The notes under the pieces were generated by a model that saw nothing but the letters and a program-made list of their open reading frames with translations, was not told the DNA's origin and made no database searches. Of a stretch of DNA of 64,000 nucleotides, positions 30,281 through 39,189 are shown in pieces (positions within the stretch are counted from its first letter, which is position 1; each line of letters starts with the position of its first letter). Source of the DNA: Williamsia maris (GTDB lineage: Bacteria > Actinomycetota > Actinomycetes > Mycobacteriales > Mycobacteriaceae); assembly GCF_024171815.1 (NCBI RefSeq), contig NZ_JAMTCJ010000001.1:1-64000 (forward strand). Reading direction: 5' to 3'. Position numbers and translations under genes: made by a program.

Positions 30281-33277
30281 TCACCCAAACCGCTGGGCGG
30301 AGGTGCCGATCATCTGCAGCGCCGACCCGCCTTCGCCGCGAATCACCCGCAACTGCGCGGGGATTCGCGCACGCATCTCGTCGACGTGGCTCACGACCCC
30401 GACGACCCGTCCGCCGGAGCGCAACTCGTCGAGGACACCCATGACCAGGTCGAGCGCCTCGGGATCGAGCGTGCCGAAACCCTCGTCGATGAAGATGGTG
30501 TCGAGGACGCGGCCGCCGGACTCGGCGGAGACCACGTCGGCCAGGCCCAGCGCGAGCGCGAGCGACGCGAAGAACGTCTCACCACCGGACAGGGTGTTCG
30601 CCGGGCGGACGGCGCCGGTGTACTCGTCGCGGATCTCGATACCCAGACCCGATCGGCGACCTCGCGACGCGGCAGCATCGGAATGCGCGAACTCGTAACG
30701 GCCCGATGACATCTGACGGAGACGGAACGACGCGGCGAGGATCACCTCCTCGAGGCGGGCGGCGAGCACATAGGACCGCAGCGACATCCGCCGCGAGTTC
30801 TGACCGCGGCCCGCCACCAACTCGGCGAGACCCTGCAGTTCGGCGTCGCGCGCGACCGCCGGCGCGAGCACCGACATCGCCGACCAGAAGTCGGTGCAGA
30901 GGGGTTCGAGTTTCGCGGCCGTCGCGACGGCGCCCGCGTGGCGCGTCGCGGACGACGTCGCCGCCGCGGTGGCATCGACCCGCTCGACCTCGAGCCGGTC
31001 GAGGTCGGGACGGTCGGTGCCGATGACCCGGGCGACCTCGGGGTCCTCGACCGTCGCCTGTGCCGCGGCCCGGATGTCGGAGGCCTGTCGGACCTGCTTC
31101 TCGAAGCGGGTGATCTCGGCCGGCGCCAGCAGCGCAGCGCGGGCCGCGGTGACGGAGTCGAAACCGGTCTCGCCGAGCAGATCCTCGAGGCGCGTCGTGC
31201 AGTCGCGCACGCGGTCGTCCGCGGCCGCAGCGTCTGACCGGGTCTCGCGGACCGCGGCAAGCGCGGCGCACACGCCGACGAGCGCTCGTCGGCGGTCGCC
31301 GACGGTGGTCGTGCCGTCAGTTGCCTGCGCCGTCTCGACGTCGAGATCGGCGAGCCGCTGATTCAGGTGCGCCCCGCGTTCGCGGAGTTCGACGACGCGG
31401 GTCTGCAGAGCGGTCCGGTCGGTGCGCAGTCGCTCGGTGTCGGCGTCGAGCGCGGCGATGTCGGCGCGAATCATCGCCTCGGCGTGTGCCTCCTGGGAGA
31501 CGCGGCGACGTTCGCCGGCGATCCGGTCCACCTCCGCGGTCGCCTCGTCGGCGGTGACGCCACCCGTGCGCTCGTGCCACAGCGCACGATCGGTCTCGAT
31601 GGCGGCCAGAGCGCGCTCGGCGGTGGTGCGGTCTGTCTCGCAGGCCCTCTCTTCGGCGCGTGCGTCGAACTCGTCCTGTTCGCGTACGTGCTCGGCCGCG
31701 GTCACCGCGGGTGCCGGGTGTTCCGTGGCGCCGCACACCGCGCAGGGATCACCGTCGCGCAGACCGGCCGACAACTCCGCGGCCATCCCCGCGATGCGGC
31801 GTTCCCGCAGGTCCAGCACACGCTCGCGGGCCACGTGATGGCGATCACGGTAGGACGCGACCTGTGTACGTGCGCGCTCGGCGTCGGCGTCGAGGCGCTC
31901 GAGTCGGGCGTGCGCGGTCCGGGCCACCTCGGCTGCCGCGGCCTCGGTGCGCAGCTGGGGCAGTCGGGCGCTCGCCGCGACGGCCACCGCCAAGGCCTTC
32001 TCCGATTCGGCGCGTCGACGCGGCGCCGACTCCACCGCCTCGTCGACGGAGACGATCTGTTCGTCGGCCCGCACGCGGGCCGCGGTGATGTCGTCGATCG
32101 ACCGCAGGAGGTCGGGGCGATCACCGACCCGCTTCTCCAGCGGTTCGAGACGCCCGGACTCCGCGGTCCAGCGCTCCATCGCGTCCTCGATCATGGCGCG
32201 GTCGGTGGGCGCGGGGGGCCACGACAGGCTGCGCGCGAGCGCCGCGCCGTCGTCGGTGGCCGCGAGTCGGGCGTGCGCCTGCTCCCGGGCAGAGGTCGCA
32301 CGGTTGCACTCCTGTTGTGCACGTTCGTGTTCGGCGGCCACCGCGCGTACCGGCTCGGCGCGGCGTGCGGCGTCGATCATGGTCTGCGCGGAGGCGATCG
32401 TCGCCTGTTCCGCCTCGAGCGCGGCGAGTTGCGCCTGCGCGGTTCGGCCTCGTCGGTGCAGTTCGTGGACATGCCGCGCGTCGGCGTGCGCGCGGTCGGC
32501 CGCCCGCGCCGACTCCCGGGTCGTGTCCAGAGCGTCCGCGGCGGCGGCGACCTCGGCGCGGGCGGAGTCGAGAAGTCCCTGCGCCCAGTCGAAGTCGGGT
32601 TCGACCGGCTGCGGGGTGTCGGCCACCACGGCTATCTGGCCCGCCAGACGGTCCACCGCCTGGCCCTTGTCCTCGAGCTCGGCGCGGCTGGTTCGTGCCC
32701 GCTCGCGCAACCACCCCTCGAGGTCGTTGAAGCGCTCGGTCTCGAACAGTCGCTCGAGCAGCCGTTCCCGGTCGTCGGTCGAGGCGCGCAGGAAACGCGC
32801 GAACTCCCCCTGCGGGAGCAACACGACCTGGAAGAACTGGTCGGCGCTCATCCCGAGGATGCGGGTGATCACCTCACCTATCTCGGGCAGCCTCGCGAGG
32901 TTCGGGCCCGATCCGTCGACCCAGGCCAGGGTGCCTGCCGCGTTCACCTTGGTCAGCCCGGTGCCGCGCTTCTTGGTCCGATGGTGTTCGGGACTGCGGG
33001 TCACCCGGAGTCGTCGGCCGCCGATGGTGGCCTCGAGCGTGACCGACGGCGAGTCACCGGGTATCGCGTGATCGGACAACAATCGACGACCGTCGTCGCG
33101 GGCGCCGGGGACGCGACCGAACAGGGCGAACGCGACGGCGTCGAGCACCGTGGTCTTGCCCGCCCCGGTCTGACCGTGCAGGAGAAACAGACCGTCGACA
33201 CCGAGAGCGTCGAAATCGACCTCGGCGTCGGCCGCGAACGGCCCGAACGCGTGCATCTGCAGTGAGTGCAGCTTCAC
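30281..33277 (-). CDS. sbcC: Exonuclease subunit SbcC (Rad50-like ATPase)
   Basis: SbcC is the SMC-like ATPase of the SbcCD nuclease, which cuts DNA hairpins and protein-blocked ends. The 998-residue product has the N-terminal ATPase half (GQTGAGKTTVLDAV, Q-loop VVLLPQGEFARFL) and two long Arg/Ala-rich coiled coils. Between them is a zinc hook CAVC (Cys512, Cys515). The C-terminal half has TLSGGETFFASLALALG and DTIFIDEGFGTLD. It overlaps sbcD by 4 nt (ATGA). Confidence 0.95.
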   Translation of the reverse strand: MKLHSLQMHAFGPFAADAEVDFDALGVDGLFLLHGQTGAGKTTVLDAVAFALFGRVPGARDDGRRLLSDHAIPGDSPSVTLEATIGGRRLRVTRSPEHHRTKKRGTGLTKVNAAGTLAWVDGSGPNLARLPEIGEVITRILGMSADQFFQVVLLPQGEFARFLRASTDDRERLLERLFETERFNDLEGWLRERARTSRAELEDKGQAVDRLAGQIAVVADTPQPVEPDFDWAQGLLDSARAEVAAAADALDTTRESARAADRAHADARHVHELHRRGRTAQAQLAALEAEQATIASAQTMIDAARRAEPVRAVAAEHERAQQECNRATSAREQAHARLAATDDGAALARSLSWPPAPTDRAMIEDAMERWTAESGRLEPLEKRVGDRPDLLRSIDDITAARVRADEQIVSVDEAVESAPRRRAESEKALAVAVAASARLPQLRTEAAAAEVARTAHARLERLDADAERARTQVASYRDRHHVARERVLDLRERRIAGMAAELSAGLRDGDPCAVCGATEHPAPAVTAAEHVREQDEFDARAEERACETDRTTAERALAAIETDRALWHERTGGVTADEATAEVDRIAGERRRVSQEAHAEAMIRADIAALDADTERLRTDRTALQTRVVELRERGAHLNQRLADLDVETAQATDGTTTVGDRRRALVGVCAALAAVRETRSDAAAADDRVRDCTTRLEDLLGETGFDSVTAARAALLAPAEITRFEKQVRQASDIRAAAQATVEDPEVARVIGTDRPDLDRLEVERVDATAAATSSATRHAGAVATAAKLEPLCTDFWSAMSVLAPAVARDAELQGLAELVAGRGQNSRRMSLRSYVLAARLEEVILAASFRLRQMSSGRYEFAHSDAAASRGRRSGLGIEIRDEYTGAVRPANTLSGGETFFASLALALGLADVVSAESGGRVLDTIFIDEGFGTLDPEALDLVMGVLDELRSGGRVVGVVSHVDEMRARIPAQLRVIRGEGGSALQMIGTSAQRFG

Positions 33278-34458
33278 GCCGTGAGCTCGGATCCGACGTC
33301 GAACAGCATCAGCTCGGTGGGTCCGGTCTCGGCGTCACCGCCGACGGCACGGACGGCGGAGTCGAGCAGCAACAGTTCGCGTGCGCTCGGTTCACTGCGG
33401 ACGTCGGTGACGAAGGACGCGACGATCTCGCTGTCGGACCGGCCCCGGATCCGGTCGCGGTAGTCGATCCCGGCCTCGACGCGTGGGCTCTGCCACTCGA
33501 CGTGCACCGCCAGCGGAAACCGTTCCCGCAACGTGCGCATCGCGTCGGTCGGCCGCAGGACATCGGTCAGGATGGCCTCCACGTAGTGGTCCTCGGCGCC
33601 TGCGTGGTCGGGCGCGGTGACGAGATCGGACAGGGTGCCGGTCAGACGGCTGAGCCCCCGCACGAGCGGCAGTCGGACCGGACGTATCCCCGACACCCCG
33701 TCCGCGTCGAGATCGATGATCCAGACGCCCTTGTCGTGGGTGCGTTCTCCGAAGGAGTAGGGCAGCGGCGATCCGCTGTAGCGCACGGTTTCGGTGACGG
33801 TCTGGGGTGAGTGCAGATGCCCCAGGGCGACGTAGTCGGCCCCCGAGAACGTGGCCGCGGCAACGGTTTCGACCCCGCCCACCGAGATCGACCGCTCCGA
33901 TCCGGTCGCGACGGCACCCACCACGAAGGCATGGGCGAGCACGACCGATCGGCGCGGCTGCGTTGCCAAATGCTCACGGACCCGCCCCATCGCGGCGTCG
34001 AGCACCTCGGAATGACTACGCGCCTGCGGCACACCGAGCGCGGCCCGCGTCACGTCCGGCTCCAGGTAGGGGATCCCGTAGAACGCCACCTCACCGTGCT
34101 CGTCGGCGATGACCACCGGATCGGCGATGCCCGCCACCGAGGTGCGCAGGTACAGCCCACCGGCAGCGGCGAAACCCGAACCGGCGCCGAGGCGCGTCGG
34201 CGAATCGTGGTTGCCCGACGTCACGACGATCTGGGCGCCGGCCGCGCGGATGGCCTCCAGCACGGCGTCGTAGACCGTCACCGCGTCCGCGCTGGGCACC
34301 GACCGGTCATAGACATCGCCCGCCACCGCCACCACGTCGATCGACTCCGCCGCCACGAGATCGGCCAGTCCGATCAGCGCACGCCGCTGATCCTCCAGCA
34401 GGTCCACGCCGTGGAAGGTCCGACCGATGTGCCAGTCGGAGGTGTGCAGGATGCGCAT
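33274..34458 (-). CDS. sbcD: Exonuclease subunit SbcD (Mre11-like nuclease)
   Basis: The nuclease subunit of SbcCD, 394 residues. It has the calcineurin-like metal motifs in order: SDWHIGR (about 7-13), AGDVYDR, SGNHDSPTRL, the AHAFV strand and GHLHSPQ. A C-terminal capping domain follows. TACGGT lies 6 nt before the ATG, so the message may be leaderless; sbcC is translated from the same transcript. Confidence 0.95.
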   Translation of the reverse strand: MRILHTSDWHIGRTFHGVDLLEDQRRALIGLADLVAAESIDVVAVAGDVYDRSVPSADAVTVYDAVLEAIRAAGAQIVVTSGNHDSPTRLGAGSGFAAAGGLYLRTSVAGIADPVVIADEHGEVAFYGIPYLEPDVTRAALGVPQARSHSEVLDAAMGRVREHLATQPRRSVVLAHAFVVGAVATGSERSISVGGVETVAAATFSGADYVALGHLHSPQTVTETVRYSGSPLPYSFGERTHDKGVWIIDLDADGVSGIRPVRLPLVRGLSRLTGTLSDLVTAPDHAGAEDHYVEAILTDVLRPTDAMRTLRERFPLAVHVEWQSPRVEAGIDYRDRIRGRSDSEIVASFVTDVRSEPSARELLLLDSAVRAVGGDAETGPTELMLFDVGSELTA

Positions 34459-34464
34459 GAGAGA

Positions 34465-34470
34465 ACCGTA
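34465..34470 (-). promoter_or_regulatory. putative -10 of leaderless sbcDC operon
   Basis: TACGGT on the minus strand, 6 nt before the sbcD ATG. No ribosome site lies between. Confidence 0.4.
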
Positions 34471-34536
34471 CGACCGGGCCCCGACAGAGTCGGGACCCGA
34501 CGGCGGCGTGCCGTGCGCGGCCTCATCACATCCGGC

Positions 34537-34554
34537 GATGAACGATCGTTCATC
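34537..34554. promoter_or_regulatory. 18-bp perfect palindrome, probable TetR-type operator
   Basis: GATGAACGATCGTTCATC is a perfect 18-bp palindrome in the 129-nt gap between divergent sbcD and the molybdoenzyme gene, 33 nt before the latter. Its GAACGnnCGTTC core is typical of TetR-family sites. The TetR gene at 36146-36799 is the nearest candidate regulator. Confidence 0.65.
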
Positions 34555-34587
34555 ACTCGGGTGGGCGTCGTGTGGATACTGGATCAG

Positions 34588-36153
34588 GTGACATCAGTCC
34601 AGGAGACCCCGACCCCCACGCAGCCGCGCCCGCCGGTGACGGTTCTGCGCGCGGTGAACGGGATCGTCGCCGCCGGGCTGACGGTCGGCGTGGGACAGCT
34701 GGTGGCCGCGGTGTTCGACCGTGCGGCGGCACCGTTGTTCGCGGTGGGTTCCGCGGTGATCGACCTGACGCCCAAGCCGGTTCGCGAATCCGCCATCAGC
34801 ACCTTCGGCACCGGCGACAAGACCGCCCTGCTCGTCGGGATGGGGGTGATCGTCGCGCTGTTGGCGGTCCTCGCCGGTGTGCTGGAGACGTCGCGACGCC
34901 GGTGGGGGTCGGCGCTGTTCGCCGCGTTCGGGGCACTCGGTGTGGCCGCGGCGGTGACGCGACCGGCCGCAGGGGTCTGGTGGTTCCTGCCCACGGTCCT
35001 CGGTGTGGCCGCGGGCATCACCTTCCTGCGTGTGATGGCGGTCCGGCTGGACTCCCCCGCCACCGGGGAGACCGACAGCGGGGATGCCGAACAGGGACCG
35101 GATCGGCGCGCGTTCCTGCTCGGGGCATCCGGGGGGGGTGCCGCCGCGGTGGTCACCGGGGTCGCGGGCAGCGCGCTCGACCATTTCTTCAACGACGTCA
35201 GCCGGGATCGCTCGGCGTTCTCGGTGCCCCGGGCGGTCAACACCATCGACCAGTCCGCGGACGACGACGGGGGCGCGACCCCGTTCGTCACCGACAACAG
35301 CGACTTCTACCGGATCGACACGGCGTTGCAGCCGCCGCAGCTCACCAGCGGCGCCTGGTCTCTGCGGATCCACGGCATGGTCGACCGCGAGGTGCGGATC
35401 GACATGGCGTCGCTGCGCCGCATGCCGGCCATCGAGAAGATGGTCACCCTGACCTGCGTGTCCAACGAGGTCGGCGGCGACCTGATCGGCAACGCGACCT
35501 GGACCGGCTACCGCCTGCGCGACCTGCTCGCCATGGCGGGCCCGTCCGACGACGCCGACATGGTGCTCTCGACCAGCTCCGACGGATTCACCGCGGGCAC
35601 CCCGATCGAGGCACTGACCGACGACCGCGACTCGTTGCTGGCCGTGGCCATGAACGGCACGCCGCTGCCCATCGAGCACGGATACCCGGCACGCATGGTG
35701 GTCCCCGGGCTCTACGGCTACGTGTCGGCGACCAAATGGGTTGTGTCGCTCGAGGTCACCCGTTTCGACCGCGCCAAGGCGTACTGGTCGACACGCGGGT
35801 GGTCGGAGAAGGGGCCGATCAAGACCAGCTCACGGATCGACGTCCCCCGCGACTCCGCGACGGTGAACGCCGGCCGCGTGGCCGTCGGCGGTGTCGCCTG
35901 GGCGCAGCCCCGGGGGATCAACGCCGTGCAGGTGCAGGTCGACGACGGGCCGTGGCAGAGCGCGCGACTGCTGGCCCCGGACAACATCGACACGTGGCGG
36001 CTGTGGAGCTGGGACTGGGACGCGACCTCCGGCGACCACACCCTGACCGTCCGCGCGATCGACGGCGAGGGCCGGCAGCAGTCCGCGGTCGTGTCGCGGC
36101 CGGACCCCGACGGGTCGACCGGATTGCACACCATCGACGTCTCGGTCAGTTGA
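34588..36153 (+). CDS. Membrane-anchored sulfite-oxidase-family molybdopterin oxidoreductase
   Basis: About 521 residues. The N-terminal third has four or so membrane helices (residues about 16-150). A twin-arginine motif (DRRAFLLGA, Arg173-Arg174) then leads into a further hydrophobic stretch, after which an outer domain of the sulfite oxidase fold begins. Cys290 in MVTLTCVSNEVGGDLIGN is the expected molybdenum ligand. The sequence then runs through the substrate region (HGYPARMVVPGLYGYVSATKW) into a C-terminal immunoglobulin-like dimer domain. The substrate is unknown. The start is uncertain: GTG 34588 or GTG 34570. Its 3' end overlaps the convergent TetR gene by 8 nt. Confidence 0.85.
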   Translation: MTSVQETPTPTQPRPPVTVLRAVNGIVAAGLTVGVGQLVAAVFDRAAAPLFAVGSAVIDLTPKPVRESAISTFGTGDKTALLVGMGVIVALLAVLAGVLETSRRRWGSALFAAFGALGVAAAVTRPAAGVWWFLPTVLGVAAGITFLRVMAVRLDSPATGETDSGDAEQGPDRRAFLLGASGGGAAAVVTGVAGSALDHFFNDVSRDRSAFSVPRAVNTIDQSADDDGGATPFVTDNSDFYRIDTALQPPQLTSGAWSLRIHGMVDREVRIDMASLRRMPAIEKMVTLTCVSNEVGGDLIGNATWTGYRLRDLLAMAGPSDDADMVLSTSSDGFTAGTPIEALTDDRDSLLAVAMNGTPLPIEHGYPARMVVPGLYGYVSATKWVVSLEVTRFDRAKAYWSTRGWSEKGPIKTSSRIDVPRDSATVNAGRVAVGGVAWAQPRGINAVQVQVDDGPWQSARLLAPDNIDTWRLWSWDWDATSGDHTLTVRAIDGEGRQQSAVVSRPDPDGSTGLHTIDVSVS

Positions 36154-36799
36154 GGACCGCGACCACCGGGGTCGCACGATCGGTGATCCAGCCCGCGAGC
36201 AGGTCGAGCGAGCGGGTCGCGGCCTCGTCGTCGCGGTCGACCAACCACCACTGGATCATCCCGTAGATCAGTTGCAGCGCACCACGAACCACGTCGCGTT
36301 CGTTCCCGTCGAACGTCATCGCGCTGCGCGCCCCGAGTTCGTTCAGGAACTGCAGACCGTACTGCTCGGCCAGGGCGTTCTGCCGCAGGGCGGCCGACGC
36401 CGACCCGGATGAGTCGGGCGCCCGCAACGACACCACCGTCGACTCGATGAGGACCAGCCACCGCTGCGGGTGATCACGCGCCAGCATCAGCGCCGAGGCG
36501 AGGGTGTCCGACAGCATCGTGCGCAGAGCCGCACTGCCCGTGCGGATCTCGCTCCGATCGTCCGGGCTCTGCTCGATGGTGAGGAACGCCTGCAGGTGCG
36601 TCGCCACGGCGCGTTCGACCATCGCCGCCATCAGCTCGTCCTTGTTGGCGAAGCAGTAGTGCACGACACCGAGGGACACCCCGGCCTCCTCGGCCACCGC
36701 ACGCACGGTCACCGAGTTCATCCCCGACCGTTGCGCCAGCCCCAGCGCACACTCGACGAGTTGATCGCGCCGCTCGCCGATGGTCAGTCTCGACAACAT
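36146..36799 (-). CDS. TetR-family transcriptional regulator
   Basis: A 217-residue repressor. The N-terminal helix-turn-helix domain is clear (RRDQLVECALGLAQRSGMNSVTVRAVAEEAGVSLGVVHYCFANKDELMAAMV, about 10-61). The C-terminal ligand domain is of the TetR_C type seen in BetI/PsrA-like proteins. It follows the MFS gene by 64 nt on the same strand. An inverted repeat touches its start codon, suggesting autoregulation. Confidence 0.85.
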   Translation of the reverse strand: MLSRLTIGERRDQLVECALGLAQRSGMNSVTVRAVAEEAGVSLGVVHYCFANKDELMAAMVERAVATHLQAFLTIEQSPDDRSEIRTGSAALRTMLSDTLASALMLARDHPQRWLVLIESTVVSLRAPDSSGSASAALRQNALAEQYGLQFLNELGARSAMTFDGNERDVVRGALQLIYGMIQWWLVDRDDEAATRSLDLLAGWITDRATPVVAVLN

Positions 36800-36815
36800 G
36801 GTTGCAAGTACAACC
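36800..36815. promoter_or_regulatory. inverted repeat at TetR start, possible self-operator
   Basis: GGTTG and CAACC flank a 6-nt spacer immediately upstream of the TetR ATG. The sequence differs from the palindrome at 34537, so one regulator probably does not bind both. Confidence 0.4.
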
Positions 36816-36863
36816 GACTGCCGAAGGGCACGTCAACCAGGGGCGACGCCGCCCCCGGTCGGC

Positions 36864-38393
36864 TCAGGCCGTCGGCGCCGGAACCGACTGCGCCACGGGT
36901 GTGGTCGGCGTCTCCGCGACCGCGGCGGGCGGGGACCCCAGGTGCCGGGGGCGGGCCAGGAACACGGCCGCCACGACGCCCAGGAGCAGGACCGCGGCGG
37001 GCAGGTAGATGGCCTGGCCCATCGCGGTCGCGAATCCGTCACGCAGGAAGGCGGGCAGCCGGTCGACGTCATGGGGCACGGCGCCGCCGACGCCGGGCAG
37101 TTCGGCGGCGAGACGGGTCTGCAGGAGCGCGCCGACGGCCGCGCTGCCGAGCACCGATCCCACGACTCGCATCGTGTTGTAGACCCCGGCCCCGGCCCCG
37201 GCCTGCGCCATGGGGAGGTTGCGGTTCGCGGTGGCCGCCAACGGCGCCCAGATCCCGGCGCTCGCCAGACCCATCAGGCTGACGGGCAGGAGCAGCATCC
37301 ACACGGGGGTGTCCGGCCGGGCGATCATGCCCAGCCAACCGATCGCGATGGCGTTGAGCAACAGGCCGGATCCGATGATGTAGCGCGGATGGGTCGTGTC
37401 GACCATGCGGCCGACGAACGGCGCGAGCACCCCGGTGATGAGCGCCATCGGTACCAGGACCAGGGCCGACTGCGTCGGGGTCATCCCGCCGACGAGCTGG
37501 AGGTAGAACATCATCGGGACCATCAACCCGGACGTCGCGAAACCCATGGCCGCGATGCCGACGTTGGAGAGCGAGAAGTTGCGGTCGCGGAACAGCGACA
37601 GCGGGACGAGTGGTTCGGTACGGATCTTCGACTGCCACCAGACGAACACCCCGATCACCGCGACACCTCCGCCGACGAGAACCCAGATCCACGCCGCCCA
37701 GTCGTACTTCTCGCCGTCCTGGATACCGAACACCAAGGCGCTCAATCCCACTGCGCTCAGCACCACGCCCACGACGTCGAACTGACGGACCCGCGTGTCC
37801 ACGGTCGGGACCAGCCACCACGCCAGGACCACGCCGATGATGCCGACGGGCACGTTGATGAAGAAGATCCACTCCCACCCGAGGCTGTCGACGAGGACGC
37901 CACCGAGCAGTGGTCCGACCAGCGTGGCGACACCGGCGACGGTGCCCCAGACACCCATGGCCGCGCCGCGGCGTTCGGCCGGGAACATCCGGGTGATGAG
38001 CGACATCGTCTGCGGGGTGATCAGGGCCGCGCCGATGCCCTGCAGCGCACGCGCCGCGATCAGCTCCCCGATCGACCCGGAGAGTCCGCACCACACGCTG
38101 GCGATGGTGAAGACGACCAGGCCGGCCTGGTACATCAGCTTGGGGCCGAAGCGATCTCCGAGGCGCCCGGTGATGAGCAGGGGCACGGCGTAGGTCAGGA
38201 GGTAGGCGCTGGTGACCCAGATGACGCCGTTGAAGTCGGTGTCGAGTCCCTCCTGGATCTTCGGCTGCGCGACCGCGACGATCGTCATGTCGACCAGGAT
38301 CATGAAGAACCCGAGGCAGAGCGCGCCGAGCGCGGCCCACGGGCGGTCGGTCACCGGCTTGAACGCCGGCGGAGCACTGGTGGTGTCGGTCAT
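36864..38393 (-). CDS. DHA2-family MFS multidrug efflux transporter
   Basis: A 509-residue proton-driven drug exporter with 14 predicted helices (EmrB/QacA type). Motif A is present as GRLGDRFGPKLMYQ between helices 2 and 3, motif C as GVATLVGPLLGGVLVDSLGWEWIFFINVP, and the DMTIVAVAQPKIQ helix-1 motif near residue 34. It resembles Rv1250 of M. tuberculosis. The ATG overlaps the upstream PadR stop by 4 nt, so the PadR regulator and pump are one coupled unit. Confidence 0.92.
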   Translation of the reverse strand: MTDTTSAPPAFKPVTDRPWAALGALCLGFFMILVDMTIVAVAQPKIQEGLDTDFNGVIWVTSAYLLTYAVPLLITGRLGDRFGPKLMYQAGLVVFTIASVWCGLSGSIGELIAARALQGIGAALITPQTMSLITRMFPAERRGAAMGVWGTVAGVATLVGPLLGGVLVDSLGWEWIFFINVPVGIIGVVLAWWLVPTVDTRVRQFDVVGVVLSAVGLSALVFGIQDGEKYDWAAWIWVLVGGGVAVIGVFVWWQSKIRTEPLVPLSLFRDRNFSLSNVGIAAMGFATSGLMVPMMFYLQLVGGMTPTQSALVLVPMALITGVLAPFVGRMVDTTHPRYIIGSGLLLNAIAIGWLGMIARPDTPVWMLLLPVSLMGLASAGIWAPLAATANRNLPMAQAGAGAGVYNTMRVVGSVLGSAAVGALLQTRLAAELPGVGGAVPHDVDRLPAFLRDGFATAMGQAIYLPAAVLLLGVVAAVFLARPRHLGSPPAAVAETPTTPVAQSVPAPTA

Positions 38394-39082
38394 GTCGTCA
38401 CGTCTTCCGTGTGGGTGGAGGGGGTGGTGTGGGTTGCATGGTGCGCCGGGGTGCCGACAATCGCCGAGAAGTCCTCGCCCGCCAGGGGACACGGTGGTGC
38501 GCCGTGGCCGCGACGGGCGTGGTCCATCCAGGGCAACGAGCCGTCGACAATTCGATCGCGGACCGACCGCAGCCAGTCGAGCTGGGCGGTGAGGGTCGCG
38601 CAGCGACAGCCGACGTCGAGCAGGAACATCTCCGACACCCCCCGATCGGTCGCCTGGGTGCGTGCGCTGCGGTAGTAGTCCAGCTCGTCCGACATCGCGT
38701 CGAGCCGCCGATCCAGCAGGTCGATCACCTCCGCGCGCGGCAGTTCGTGCGACTCGGCGAGCGCGAGGTAGAGCTCGGGGAACTCGGTGGTCGGGGTGCC
38801 GAGCATCGCCGACAGACGTGCTCGCAGGGCCTGCGACCCCGCGGCGGTGATGGCGTAGACCGTCCGCTCGGGACGATTGCCGGACCGTTCGATCTCGTTG
38901 ACCTGCAGCATCTCTCGGGCCAGGAGACGGTCGACGGTGTGGTAGAGCGAGCCCGGGCGGATGTTGGCGAAACGGTCCTCTTTGCGAGCGATGAGGGTCT
39001 GCACCATCTCGTAGGGGTGCATCGGACGTTCTGCCGTCAACCCCAGGATCATCACCGCGAGAGGCGTCAGTTCGGCCGCCAT
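38390..39082 (-). CDS. PadR-family transcriptional regulator
   Basis: A 230-residue repressor with an N-terminal winged helix of the PadR type (LAVMILGLTAERPMHPYEMVQTLIARKED, then RPGSLYHTVDRLLAREML) and a C-terminal helical dimer domain (Vir_C-like, about 95-180). PadR proteins usually repress an adjacent efflux gene until a ligand binds. GGGAGGG lies 3-10 nt before the ATG. An operator-like inverted repeat lies 31 bp upstream. Confidence 0.9.
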   Translation of the reverse strand: MAAELTPLAVMILGLTAERPMHPYEMVQTLIARKEDRFANIRPGSLYHTVDRLLAREMLQVNEIERSGNRPERTVYAITAAGSQALRARLSAMLGTPTTEFPELYLALAESHELPRAEVIDLLDRRLDAMSDELDYYRSARTQATDRGVSEMFLLDVGCRCATLTAQLDWLRSVRDRIVDGSLPWMDHARRGHGAPPCPLAGEDFSAIVGTPAHHATHTTPSTHTEDVTT

Positions 39083-39112
39083 CGACCCTCCCGTTCCTGT
39101 AGTGCTGTCCCG

Positions 39113-39132
39113 AATATTCCAGACGGAATAAT
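39113..39132. promoter_or_regulatory. probable PadR operator
   Basis: AATATTCC and GGAATAAT flank AGAC; seven of eight positions pair. It is strikingly AT-rich against its surroundings and lies between the divergent padR/MFS unit and the hydroquinone-reductase-like gene. Confidence 0.6.
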
Positions 39133-39175
39133 CGCAGACCGATCAGCGAACCGCAAGTGGTGTCCGCGCACGGGC

Positions 39176-39181
39176 TAATCT
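39176..39181 (+). promoter_or_regulatory. putative -10 of near-leaderless hydroquinone-reductase-like gene
   Basis: TAATCT, 8 nt before the ATG at 39190. An in-frame ATG at 39184 is closer but would leave only 2 nt. Confidence 0.4.
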
Positions 39182-39189
39182 GGATGGCG

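Noticed and set aside
31367-33265. Plus-strand open frame of 632 codons
   Set aside because: Antisense of sbcC, which has all Rad50-type motifs.
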